Assembly: GCA_964553325.1 (NCBI GenBank)
Contig: CAZKKI010000015.1
Span: forward strand, 49,139 to 113,138
Length of the DNA: 64,000 bases
From: BMS3ABIN04 sp964553325
GTDB taxonomy: Bacteria; Bacteroidota; Ignavibacteria; Ignavibacteriales; Melioribacteraceae
Direction: 5' to 3'
The notes beneath the pieces are model-generated. The model was given only the letters and a program-made list of their open reading frames with translations, did not search any database and was not told the DNA's origin. Position numbers and translations under genes: made by a program. Below, in pieces: positions 1 through 8,666 of this stretch (positions within the stretch are counted from its first letter, which is position 1; every line of letters begins with the position of its first letter).

Positions 1-13
1 GAAAAATTCCCAT
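1..13 (-). CDS. Probable start of ccoP (truncated by window edge)
   Basis: An ATG on the minus strand at 13..11 opens a frame (M-G-I-F) that runs off the left edge of the window. It begins 10 bases after the ccoQ-like stop codon, which is where the diheme subunit CcoP normally lies in ccoNOQP operons. Only four codons are visible, so the identity rests entirely on position and the reading frame itself could be spurious. Confidence 0.3.
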
Positions 14-23
14 GATTATCCAA

Positions 24-239
24 TTAAAGATTTTGTTTTTTCTCATTGTTATTCTCGTTATTTGTTATAAATTCTTCATTATCATCTTCCAACGGGATGT
101 TCTTCAATTCCTCTACCGTCTTTTTGTCCATAAAAACCAGTCGTACAACAACCAAAACAAAAGCAAATACAAAAAGTACCAACGTAATTACGGGATAAAT
201 CGAAACATCCTCGATTGAACTTAATAAATTTGAAAACAT
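24..239 (-). CDS. ccoQ: cbb3 oxidase small subunit, CcoQ-like
   Basis: This 71-residue protein has one membrane segment at about residues 14-36, followed by a charged cytoplasmic tail that begins MDKKTVEELKNIPLED and ends in an Asn/Glu/Lys-rich stretch. CcoQ proteins are short single-span subunits that stabilise the CcoNOP complex of cbb3 cytochrome oxidase. The gene lies 13 bases downstream of the fused ccoNO gene on the same strand, which is the usual place for ccoQ. Sequence conservation in this family is poor, so the call depends on size, topology and position. Confidence 0.7.
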   Translation of the reverse strand: MFSNLLSSIEDVSIYPVITLVLFVFAFVLVVVRLVFMDKKTVEELKNIPLEDDNEEFITNNENNNEKKQNL

Positions 240-252
240 TTAATATCATTCC

Positions 253-2376
253 TTATTTTTCTGCGACTTCTTTCTTAATATCAGTACCCAATCTTTGCAA
301 ATACGCAATCAAAGCAATTATGTCTTTGTTCGGATCGGCATCAATTCCGCTTTTTATGAGATCATTAGCAATTTCATTAGCTTGTTTTTCCAAATCGGCA
401 ATAGCTTGATTTTCATAACCTTCGGGATACGGAACACCCAAAGTTCTCATAGCGGAAATTTTAGCCGGAATAGATTCTTTATCCATCTCCCATTCGAGAA
501 GCCATGGATAGCGAGGCATTAATGAACCGGGAGACATTTGTCGCGGATCTTGCATATGTAAGTAATGCCACATATTCGAATATTTTTTACCGACTCTATG
601 CAAATCGGGACCAGTACGTTTTGAGCCCCATAAGAAAGGATGATCGTAAACAAATTCGCCCGCCTTTGAATACTCTCCGTATCTTTCCACTTCCGAGCGG
701 AAAGGTCTGACTAATTGAGAGTGACAACTGTTACAAGCTTCGCGAATGTAAATATCCCTACCTTGCAATTCTAAAGGAGTGTAAGGTTTGACAGATGCAA
801 TTGTAGGTATATTAGATTTAACAAGATAGGTCGGAATTACTTCTACAAGTCCTCCAACAATAATTGCCAAGAAAACTAACACAGTGAAAAGTATTGCTTT
901 CGATTCGATATATCTGTGAATCATTCCATATTTCAACGGTTCCGGAGTTCTGTCGTAAGGAACTGCTTCGGCTTCTTCTTCCGGAGCAAAGCTACCCTGT
1001 TTCATAGTCTTGTATAAGTTATAAACGAGAATCAGTAAACCTGTAAAATAAAGTGTTCCTCCAATTGAACGAATGATATACATTGGTACAATTTGCAAAA
1101 CTGTTTCCAAAAAATTCGGATATTTCATCAAACCCAATTCGGTAAATTCTTTCCACATAAGAGATTGAGTAATACCCGACCACCACATTGGGATAACCCA
1201 GGCTACAATTCCCAGTGTACCAATCCAAAAATGAAAAGTAGCAAGCTTTTTAGAATATAATTTGGTTTTCCACAATTTGGGTATCATCCAATAAAGCATA
1301 CCGAATGTCATAAATCCGTTCCAGCCCAAAGTACCAACATGAACATGGGCAGGAATCCAATCCGTAAAGTGAGCCAATGCATTTACATTTTTTAGCGACA
1401 ACATTGGTCCTTCAAAAGTAGACATACCATAAGCCGTAACACCAATTACAAAAAACTTCAGAACCGGATCGTCGCGTACTTTATCCCATGCTCCTCTTAA
1501 TGTTAAAAGTCCGTTAAGCATACCACCCCACGAGGGCATCCACAACATAATTGAAAATACCGTACCGAGAGATTGTGCCCAATTCGGCAAAGCGGAATAA
1601 AGTAAGTGGTGGGGACCAGCCCAAATGTAAATAAAAATTAATGTCCAAAAGTGCAAAATAGAAAGTTTGTACGAGAAAACCGGACGGTTTGCAGCTTTTG
1701 GTAAGTAATAATACATTAGTCCTAAAAACGGTGTTGTAAGGAAAAATGCTACCGCATTATGTCCATACCACCATTGAACCAATGCATCTTGAACGCCGGC
1801 ATAGACTGAATAACTTTTTAAGAAGGAAACCGGCAATTCAATCGAGTTACCAATGTGTAACACCGCAACGGTAACGAAAGTTGCAATGTAAAACCATGCA
1901 GCTACATAAATATGCTTCTCTCTTCTCTTGATAATCGTTCCAATCATATTAATACCGAATACAACCCAAACAACAGCAATTGCTATATCAATGGGCCATT
2001 CCAACTCGGCATATTCTTTAGAAGTAGTTATACCCATTACCAAAGTAATTGCTGCTGCAACGATAATTAATTGCCATCCCCAAAAATGGATTTTGCTAAG
2101 AACATCGCTGAACATCCTCGTTTTTGAAATTCGCTGCAAGGAATAATATACGCCGGCAAATATTGCATTACCGACAAATGCAAAAATTGCAGCATTTGTG
2201 TGTAGCGGTCTTAGCCTTCCAAACGTAGTATAGGGGATACCTAAATTCAAGGCGGGTACATATAGCTGAATTGCTATAGTAACCCCTACGAGTAACGCAA
2301 CAACACCCCAAAATATTGTTGCAAGCGCAAACAATTTGGGATATTGATTGTCGTAACTGAACTTCTCCACATTCAT
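253..2376 (-). CDS. ccoNO: cbb3-type cytochrome c oxidase, fused subunits I and II (CcoNO)
   Basis: Catalytic core of a high-affinity proton-pumping oxygen reductase of the inner membrane, 707 residues. Residues 1 to about 480 are CcoN with some twelve membrane helices. Haem and CuB ligand contexts are visible as RPLHTNAA, WYGHNAVAF, GPHHLLYS and WIPAHVHVGTLGW. From about residue 490 the chain continues as CcoO: a membrane anchor, then a periplasmic monohaem cytochrome c with C548-N-S-C551-H552 and a probable axial Met in GSLMPRYPW. CcoN and CcoO are separate proteins in proteobacteria; the fused form is known in Bacteroidota. The start at 2376 has an AGGAG Shine-Dalgarno. The gene lies between ccoS and ccoQ in one minus-strand operon. 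Confidence 0.95.
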   Translation of the reverse strand: MNVEKFSYDNQYPKLFALATIFWGVVALLVGVTIAIQLYVPALNLGIPYTTFGRLRPLHTNAAIFAFVGNAIFAGVYYSLQRISKTRMFSDVLSKIHFWGWQLIIVAAAITLVMGITTSKEYAELEWPIDIAIAVVWVVFGINMIGTIIKRREKHIYVAAWFYIATFVTVAVLHIGNSIELPVSFLKSYSVYAGVQDALVQWWYGHNAVAFFLTTPFLGLMYYYLPKAANRPVFSYKLSILHFWTLIFIYIWAGPHHLLYSALPNWAQSLGTVFSIMLWMPSWGGMLNGLLTLRGAWDKVRDDPVLKFFVIGVTAYGMSTFEGPMLSLKNVNALAHFTDWIPAHVHVGTLGWNGFMTFGMLYWMIPKLWKTKLYSKKLATFHFWIGTLGIVAWVIPMWWSGITQSLMWKEFTELGLMKYPNFLETVLQIVPMYIIRSIGGTLYFTGLLILVYNLYKTMKQGSFAPEEEAEAVPYDRTPEPLKYGMIHRYIESKAILFTVLVFLAIIVGGLVEVIPTYLVKSNIPTIASVKPYTPLELQGRDIYIREACNSCHSQLVRPFRSEVERYGEYSKAGEFVYDHPFLWGSKRTGPDLHRVGKKYSNMWHYLHMQDPRQMSPGSLMPRYPWLLEWEMDKESIPAKISAMRTLGVPYPEGYENQAIADLEKQANEIANDLIKSGIDADPNKDIIALIAYLQRLGTDIKKEVAEK

Positions 2377-2389
2377 AAAGACACTCCTG

Positions 2390-2608
2390 TTAGTTAATTG
2401 AGTTTTGTTTTAGATTTTTCGAATTAGTTGTTTGGTTAGTAGATTTATCATCTTCTTGCTCTTCTTTTATTTCATCGTCAAATAGAATTCTTACCGAAGG
2501 TGTGTACTTATCATCATACTGACCGCTTCTGACCGCCCATAAATATAATACCAAAAACAAAATTGCTACCGACAAACTAAATCCTATTAAAATTAATATG
2601 ACCGACAT
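2390..2608 (-). CDS. ccoS: cbb3 oxidase maturation protein CcoS
   Basis: A 72-residue protein with a single N-terminal membrane helix (about residues 4-26) followed by the family-typical stretch LWAVRSGQYDD and an acidic tail. CcoS/FixS proteins are needed to insert haem b and copper into CcoN during cbb3 oxidase assembly. Its start codon overlaps the stop codon of the copper ATPase ccoI by one base (TAATG), implying coupled translation, and ccoNO follows 13 bases downstream. Confidence 0.9.
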   Translation of the reverse strand: MSVILILIGFSLSVAILFLVLYLWAVRSGQYDDKYTPSVRILFDDEIKEEQEDDKSTNQTTNSKNLKQNSIN

Positions 2609-5025
2609 TACAAAAGTCTTTTTTTCTTGGCGAATAAATTGGTAGTTACGGTTGTAAAAACTACCACAGAGATAGAGCTCAACGGCATCAATATCGCCGC
2701 TATGACCGGGGAAAGGGTTCCTTGCACGGCAAAATAAATTCCCACTACATTATAAACAAACGAAATAATAAAACTGGCAATTATTATTCGTTTGCTGGTT
2801 TTAGCAAAGTTAATAAACTCATGTAATTTTTTGAACGAGCTCGATTCGAGTATACCGTCGCATGCAGGGGAAAAGTTATTTGCGTTTTCCGAAACCGAGA
2901 TTCCCACGTCACTTTGCTTAAGAGCTCCGGCATCATTTAATCCGTCGCCAATCATTAAAACTTTTCTATTTTTTTCTTGTAATGATTTTACAAAATCAAG
3001 TTTTTCTTGCGGTGTCTGCCGAAATTTCATTACTGTATCTTCACCGAAAAATTTTTGCAATTCCGGTTTTTCACTATCGTTGTCTCCAGAAAGAAGATAA
3101 AGATTATATTCTTTTTTCAACGATCCGATAATTTCACTCAGGTTTTTACGATATGCATTTTTTATCGCGAAATATCCTCTTATTTCGTTGTCGATTGCCA
3201 AATAAACTTTTGTACTTAAATCAATTTTATTTTCGTCGGCAAAATGGTTAACAAACATTTGCGAACCAATCTTAACCCTTCTGCCGTTAATAATCGCTTC
3301 TATACCTTTCGCGGGAATTTCCTTAAAATCCGTAACATTTTCGGTAACGGGAACGTCGAACAATTCGTTTATACCGTTGCTTAAAGGATGAGCGGAATTC
3401 CGGACGAGTGTTTTAACTAAAACCTTTTCATCTTCTGTTAACGGTTCGCCCATAAATTTAACACTGGCCGAACCAGTCTCGGTTAATGTTCCCGTCTTAT
3501 CAAAAACTATATCGGTAATTTCCGACATTGCTTCAACGACATCAGTATTCTTAAGATAAAACTTATTCTTTCCGTAAATCCGCAAGCTGTTGCCCAACGT
3601 AAAAGGAGTTGATAAAGCAAGCGCACAAGGACAAGCAATGATTAGAACTGCAGTAATAGCATTGAATGCAATACTTGACTCGGGCCACCAATAAATTCCG
3701 GCTATTGTTGCAATCGATAAAATAACAAATGTAAAATACTTGCTAACGACATTAACCATCGAGTTAATATCGCTGTGATATTTTTTACTGAAAGCTTCGT
3801 TATTCCAAAGTTGAGTTAAATAACTCTGCGATACTTCCTTAATCGTTTCAACTTCTATTGCTCCGCCGACTTGCTTACCACCAGCATAAATTAAATCGCC
3901 GTTTACCTTTTCGACCGGATTTGATTCTCCCGTCACAAAACCGTAATCGATAAATCCTCTTCCGTTTATTAAAACCGAATCGGCCGGAACCAATTCGTTG
4001 TTTTTTATAATTATTCTATCACGTACTTTCAGTTTTCCAACGGGTTTAGTGGTTTCCTTTCCATTTTTTCTTATAGTTACGGCAATAGGAAAATATGATT
4101 TATAATTTCGCTCAAAATTCAGAGCATCGTATGTTTTATTTTGAAAAATTCGACCGACTAACAGAAAGAAAACCAGTGCGGTCATTGAGTCCAAATAACC
4201 GGGTCCGGTTTGCGACAGAATTTCTATTAAACTTCTAAAAAACAAAACAATGATACCAATGGAAACCGGAACGTCAATATTTACTATTTTCTTTTTGAGT
4301 CCTTTATAAGCCGAAACGAAATATTCACTTGCACTATAGAAAAATACCGGCAAAGAAAAAACAATGTTCAGATATCCGAAAACTTCCTTCATCGAATCTT
4401 GGGAAAAACTTTCAACATGTAAATATTCCGGAAAACTGAAAAGCATTATATTTCCAAAAGCGAATCCGGCTATACCGATTTTATAAGCAAGTTTTTTATT
4501 ATGCGAAGTGGATTTTTCTTTTTGCTTCCCTTCCAAATTTAAATCGGGTTCGTAACCGATTGCATCGAGAAGTTCAACTACTTCTTTCAAGCTGATTTCT
4601 TTTTCGGCAAATTGGATTGTTACTATCTTTTTTAAAAAGTCCGCACGAGAGAATTTAATACCGGGATTCAACTTAAACAAGTTTTCTAAAATCCAAATGC
4701 ACGAGCTGCAATGCATTTGGGGGATGCTAAAAGTTACTTTTGTTGTTGTTCCGTCGGTAAAATCTATTAATTCTTCCTTAAGTTGCGGATCGTCAAGAAA
4801 ATCGTAATTTCGTTTTATTTCTTTCTTTTTTGTAATTCCTGGGGTTTCGTCGAGTGAATAATAAGTACAAAGATTATTTTGATCCAAAATCTCGTAAACA
4901 GTTTTACAACCGTTACAGCAAAATATTTTATCGTCTATACGGATATCGTCCGATTCGCATTCCTCGCCGCAGTGATAGCATTTTAATTCCACTTCGGTAG
5001 ACATATATTTATCAATCTGTATCAT
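2608..5025 (-). CDS. ccoI: Copper-translocating P-type ATPase CcoI/FixI
   Basis: An 805-residue P1B-type ATPase that exports Cu(I) from the cytoplasm to supply cbb3 oxidase (and perhaps other periplasmic copper enzymes). In order: an N-terminal Cys-rich metal-binding segment with CYHCG and CCNGC (residues about 15-45), an HMA domain with the metal site MHCSSC at about 105-110, membrane helices, the transport motif CPCALALSTP, the phosphorylation motif DKTGTLT and the hinge GDGLNDAGAL. The long Cys-rich N-terminus is typical of the FixI subclass. The start at 5025 has no clear Shine-Dalgarno; an in-frame ATG seven codons later is an alternative. It heads the minus-strand cco operon and could also serve the nos cluster, which needs copper. 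Confidence 0.93.
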   Translation of the reverse strand: MIQIDKYMSTEVELKCYHCGEECESDDIRIDDKIFCCNGCKTVYEILDQNNLCTYYSLDETPGITKKKEIKRNYDFLDDPQLKEELIDFTDGTTTKVTFSIPQMHCSSCIWILENLFKLNPGIKFSRADFLKKIVTIQFAEKEISLKEVVELLDAIGYEPDLNLEGKQKEKSTSHNKKLAYKIGIAGFAFGNIMLFSFPEYLHVESFSQDSMKEVFGYLNIVFSLPVFFYSASEYFVSAYKGLKKKIVNIDVPVSIGIIVLFFRSLIEILSQTGPGYLDSMTALVFFLLVGRIFQNKTYDALNFERNYKSYFPIAVTIRKNGKETTKPVGKLKVRDRIIIKNNELVPADSVLINGRGFIDYGFVTGESNPVEKVNGDLIYAGGKQVGGAIEVETIKEVSQSYLTQLWNNEAFSKKYHSDINSMVNVVSKYFTFVILSIATIAGIYWWPESSIAFNAITAVLIIACPCALALSTPFTLGNSLRIYGKNKFYLKNTDVVEAMSEITDIVFDKTGTLTETGSASVKFMGEPLTEDEKVLVKTLVRNSAHPLSNGINELFDVPVTENVTDFKEIPAKGIEAIINGRRVKIGSQMFVNHFADENKIDLSTKVYLAIDNEIRGYFAIKNAYRKNLSEIIGSLKKEYNLYLLSGDNDSEKPELQKFFGEDTVMKFRQTPQEKLDFVKSLQEKNRKVLMIGDGLNDAGALKQSDVGISVSENANNFSPACDGILESSSFKKLHEFINFAKTSKRIIIASFIISFVYNVVGIYFAVQGTLSPVIAAILMPLSSISVVVFTTVTTNLFAKKKRLL

Positions 5026-5348
5026 TTAGTATAAAATTAAATTTTGCTGGGAAGAATTCAGAATAAAAATTCTTATTTATAAATTTTATAATAACAAATT
5101 ATTGATAAATAATAAAGAAAAATTGTACAAAATGTCCTAAATATTGCCATAGGATTTTATGGTAATCTCAAAAACTAAAAAACGGTTGCAATCACTTATA
5201 ATAACGAGGATAATCGGGTTTTCAGTCCGTCTGCATCAACAATTTTATCTTGAAAAAATTGTCTTTAGGACAAGTTCCAGAGGAATTTCCGGTTGACATT
5301 TAAAATAAACTTTTTAATATTTTAAAAAAATTCCATGGGAGTTTAACA
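5026..5348. promoter_or_regulatory. Divergent intergenic region between ccoI and a lipoprotein gene
   Basis: This 323-base AT-rich region separates two divergent genes and must hold both promoters. Visible elements are a perfect TTGTC-N5-GACAA palindrome at 5259-5273, a sequence GTCCTAAA at 5134-5141 that is the inverse of TTTAGGAC inside that palindrome, and a TTGACA-N16-TAATAT arrangement at 5293-5320 resembling a housekeeping promoter for the plus-strand gene. No RNA gene or open frame was recognised. Confidence 0.45.
5293..5320 (+). promoter_or_regulatory. Possible housekeeping promoter for the lipoprotein gene
   Basis: TTGACA at 5293-5298 and TAATAT at 5315-5320 are separated by 16 bases, upstream of the start codon at 5349. 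The match is good, but such matches are frequent by chance in DNA this AT-rich, and Bacteroidota often use different promoter elements. Confidence 0.3.
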
Positions 5349-5786
5349 ATGGAACGAAAAACACATTTAAGTTTGACCGTTTTGTTGATTTTTATGCTTT
5401 TTTCAATGATTTCGTGCCACAGCGAACAATTAGTAACTTCCCCTCCTCAGATTTCGGAAATAACGGTTTTTGAAAGTAAACTGCCTGTAATTTCCCCTAA
5501 AGAGTGGGAAACTTGGTATATGCAAAATACTTATGTTATCAAATGGAAACCTACCGAAGAAGTAAAATATGTAAAAATCGAACTGGTAAGAAAATTTAAG
5601 CCGAAACACATTATTATTGAAGAAATCGAAAATACCGGTTTTTTTGAATGGGAAATTCCCACGGGCTTACATCCTTCGTTGCATTACAGAATAAAAATAT
5701 CCGACATCCAAAATCCGAAGATTGTAAACTACAGCGAGGAATTCGCCATTAAAAATATTAATAATTCTTCCGGAAGGGTTTTTTAA
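5349..5786 (+). CDS. Lipoprotein with a Kre9/Knh1-like (GPI-anchored Ser-Thr family) domain
   Basis: A 145-residue predicted lipoprotein. The N-terminus is basic, then hydrophobic, ending in the lipobox-like MISC, with Cys at about residue 23. The rest resembles the short beta-sandwich repeat of the Ser-Thr-rich GPI-anchored membrane family: a YVIKWKP strand, a V-K-I-E-L strand, NTGFFEWEIPTG, then HYRIKISD and a terminal EEFAIKN. In bacteria this domain is found in secreted and surface proteins, often as an adhesive or carbohydrate-associated module; its role here is unknown. The GGAG before the ATG supports the start. A secreted GH13 enzyme gene follows 157 bases downstream. Confidence 0.6.
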   Translation: MERKTHLSLTVLLIFMLFSMISCHSEQLVTSPPQISEITVFESKLPVISPKEWETWYMQNTYVIKWKPTEEVKYVKIELVRKFKPKHIIIEEIENTGFFEWEIPTGLHPSLHYRIKISDIQNPKIVNYSEEFAIKNINNSSGRVF

Positions 5787-5943
5787 TTCGATTATAATTG
5801 TGTTATCATTAATTGCCTGATAACCGAACGCTTTCGAAGGTTATTCGAGGAAAAACGTATCCACACTTTCCCCTCTATTCCTTGCTTTTTAAATTCAATT
5901 TTTTATTTAACAATTATTTGTTAATTTCCTTAATCATATTTCG

Positions 5944-8064
5944 ATGATAACTATGAAAACGAAAAACGACATAATAACAATATTTACATTATTAATATTA
6001 ATAAATTTTAATATAGAGGGAAGTGCTTTGTTCATTTCAGAAAATAAAAACCTAAATGTAAAAACCGCGAAATCAGACAACGTTACTCACACATTTTTAG
6101 ACTCACTTTATTCAACCAAAAAACTCGGTTCTTTTATTGAAAACAATAAAACGGTATTCCGACTTTTTGCGCCTAATGCTAACAACGTGATTTTGGAAAT
6201 TTTCAACGAGCCCGAAGAAAAATCCGGCTCGTTATTCGAGATGAAAAAAGATGAAAACGGCGTTTGGGAAACTACAATAGATGAAAATCTTAACGGCAAA
6301 TATTACGGTTATAAAGTATTGCATAACGAAACCGATACACCCGAAACTCTTCCGCTTTGTGTCGATCCGTATGCGAAAGCGGTAACCACTTTCACAACTT
6401 ACTTAAATCCCAGAAAATCAATTGTTTACGAACATGAATACGATTGGGAAGGAGATACGTGGATTCAACGGAATTGGCGCGATTTGATAATTTATGAAAT
6501 GCACGTTCGCGACATGACTATTCATCCTTCCGCGGAAGCAAAATTTCCGGGTACGTACAAAGCTTTAACCGAAGAAAATATTGTCGGCGGACTTCCCTAC
6601 CTGAAAAACTTGGGAATCAATACCGTCGAACTTCTTCCATCAATGGAATTCGGCAATATGGAAATTCCCTACAACGATTCGCTAAACGGATTTTTTAATA
6701 CTTGGAATCCGTACGAACAGAATCATTGGGGTTATATGACGTCGAACTTTTTTGCACCCGAAGCTTATTACAGTGAAAATTGGGATAAACTTAAACGAAA
6801 CGTTTGGATGGGTAAATCGGGCGATCAAGTTAAACAATTCAAAGATATGGTAAAAGCCTTTCACAAAGCGGGCATCGGTGTAATGATGGATGTTGTTTTC
6901 AATCACCTCTCGGAATATGAATTGGGCAATCTTAAACAAATCGACAAAGAATACTATTTCCGTCTTGACGAAAAAGGTAATTTTATCGCACAAAGTTACT
7001 GCGGAAACGATTTGAAAACCGAGCGACCGATGGTGCGGAGATTAATAATCGACAGCATTTTGTATTGGATGAAAGAATATCATATCGACGGATTCAGATT
7101 CGACTTAGGTAAACTTATAGATTGGATTACAATCGAAGAAGTTATATACGAAGCTAAAAAAATAAACCCGAACGTTGTTTTTGTTTGTGAACCTTGGGGC
7201 GGAGGGTACGATCCGAAAGGATTTTCTCTACGGGGTTGGGGCGCTTGGAACGATCAGATTAGAAACGGAATTAAAGGAGAAAATCCATTCAACGGACAAG
7301 GTTGGATATTTGGGAAATGGTACGGAAACAACAACATCGAAAGAATTAAAAGTTATGTAAGAGGAACTTTGATTAAAGATTATCTCGGACTTTTTCAAGA
7401 ACCGGCTCATTCGGTAAATTACTTGGAGTCGCACGACGGCTATACTTTGGGCGATTTTATTAGAATTGGCAGCGGTGAAGTCAATCCGGATAAAACCATA
7501 ACCGATGTGGACGCACACGTTAAACTTACCCCGTTACAAATGAAATTAAACAAACTGGCCGCTTTGTTTTTATTTACTTCACAAGGAATAACAATGATTA
7601 GCGAAGGACAAGAATTCGCACGCAGTAAAGTAATTCCCATCGATGTTGAAGTTGATGATAAACACAAAGGTAAGATGGATCACAATAGTTATGAAAAAGA
7701 TAACGAAACAAATTATATAAATTACAAACATGCCGAAATCAACAAAGAGTTGGTTAATTATTACAAAGGACTTATTGAACTACGTAAAAAGTTCGATGCT
7801 TTCAGACAAGCGGAATACGATTCGGTTGTTTTTCATGAATTGCCCGGGAACGAGTTCGCACTCGGTTATAAATTAGTTCATGGTAAAGAAACATTTTTTG
7901 TTGTTTTTAACGCAAATCATTTTCAAAATGCCAAATTCGAATTGCCCGCAGGTAATTGGGAAATTTTAGTGAGCGGAACATCAGCCGGTACAAAACCGAT
8001 TGGCGAAATTTCCGATTCGATTGAGATTGCACCTGTAACCGGAGCCGTTTTAAGATTAAAATGA
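5944..8064 (+). CDS. Secreted GH13 alpha-glucan debranching enzyme (pullulanase/isoamylase type)
   Basis: A 706-residue glycoside hydrolase predicted to cleave alpha-1,6 branches of starch, glycogen or pullulan outside the cytoplasm. A hydrophobic N-terminus (about residues 10-25) acts as a signal peptide. A CBM48-like sandwich follows with VFRLFAPNANNVILEIF, then the GH13 barrel with the four classic regions: DVVFNH, GFRFDLGK (nucleophile D387), VCEPWGGG (acid/base E416) and ESHDGY (transition-state stabiliser D498). HWGYMTSNFF resembles the WGY motif of debranching enzymes. Translation could begin at 5944 or at the ATG three codons later. Its end overlaps the next gene by 4 bases. Pullulanase is favoured over branching enzyme, without certainty. 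Confidence 0.85.
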   Translation: MITMKTKNDIITIFTLLILINFNIEGSALFISENKNLNVKTAKSDNVTHTFLDSLYSTKKLGSFIENNKTVFRLFAPNANNVILEIFNEPEEKSGSLFEMKKDENGVWETTIDENLNGKYYGYKVLHNETDTPETLPLCVDPYAKAVTTFTTYLNPRKSIVYEHEYDWEGDTWIQRNWRDLIIYEMHVRDMTIHPSAEAKFPGTYKALTEENIVGGLPYLKNLGINTVELLPSMEFGNMEIPYNDSLNGFFNTWNPYEQNHWGYMTSNFFAPEAYYSENWDKLKRNVWMGKSGDQVKQFKDMVKAFHKAGIGVMMDVVFNHLSEYELGNLKQIDKEYYFRLDEKGNFIAQSYCGNDLKTERPMVRRLIIDSILYWMKEYHIDGFRFDLGKLIDWITIEEVIYEAKKINPNVVFVCEPWGGGYDPKGFSLRGWGAWNDQIRNGIKGENPFNGQGWIFGKWYGNNNIERIKSYVRGTLIKDYLGLFQEPAHSVNYLESHDGYTLGDFIRIGSGEVNPDKTITDVDAHVKLTPLQMKLNKLAALFLFTSQGITMISEGQEFARSKVIPIDVEVDDKHKGKMDHNSYEKDNETNYINYKHAEINKELVNYYKGLIELRKKFDAFRQAEYDSVVFHELPGNEFALGYKLVHGKETFFVVFNANHFQNAKFELPAGNWEILVSGTSAGTKPIGEISDSIEIAPVTGAVLRLK

Positions 8065-8666
8065 AGATATTAAAAATATTAATATTATCATTTTTCTTTC
8101 ACGGAATAATCTCCGCACAAACCGATACTTCGATTGTATGGTTAGGTACAATCGATTCAACAATAATAACCGACGTACGTTATGCCACAACAAACAATTT
8201 CACGGGTAAGATACTTTATCCAACCGACAAAGTTTATTTACGGAAAATCGTAGCCGAGAAACTTTCCGAAGCCCATCGTTACTTAATGAAAAATTATAAT
8301 CTGCGCATAAAAATTTTTGATGGTTACCGTCCCCTTTCCGTTCAAAAAATAATGTGGAAAATAATGCCGGACGAGCGTTATGTTGCAAATCCCGCAAAAG
8401 GTTCGCGGCATAACCGGGGAGCCGCCGTTGATATTACGTTAATCGATTCGCTCGGTAACGAACTCGACATGGGAACTGAATACGATAATTTCACGGTGAA
8501 AGCTCATCCCGATTATAAACGCTTACCCGAAAAAGTTTTGCGGAACAGAAAATTACTCAGAGACGTTATGATAAAATTCGGATTCCGCCCGATTACTTCC
8601 GAGTGGTGGCATTTCGATTTTAAAGGTTGGAAAAATTTTTCGATACTTGACGAACCGATTAAATAA
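8061..8666 (+). CDS. VanX/DdpX-type D-Ala-D-Ala dipeptidase (peptidase M15D), exported
   Basis: A 201-residue zinc dipeptidase predicted to hydrolyse D-alanyl-D-alanine. A signal peptide ends near SAQ at about residue 20. The zinc ligands of the family are present: H117 and D124 in SRHNRGAAVD and H184 in SEWWHFD, with catalytic base E181. FDGYRPLSVQ carries the conserved Arg that stabilises the transition state. Because it is exported, it more likely recycles cell-wall D-Ala-D-Ala as a nutrient than confers glycopeptide resistance; no vanH or vanA partner is present. It overlaps the GH13 gene by ATGA and converges on the sensor kinase with an 8-base tail overlap. Confidence 0.88.
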   Translation: MKILKILILSFFFHGIISAQTDTSIVWLGTIDSTIITDVRYATTNNFTGKILYPTDKVYLRKIVAEKLSEAHRYLMKNYNLRIKIFDGYRPLSVQKIMWKIMPDERYVANPAKGSRHNRGAAVDITLIDSLGNELDMGTEYDNFTVKAHPDYKRLPEKVLRNRKLLRDVMIKFGFRPITSEWWHFDFKGWKNFSILDEPIK

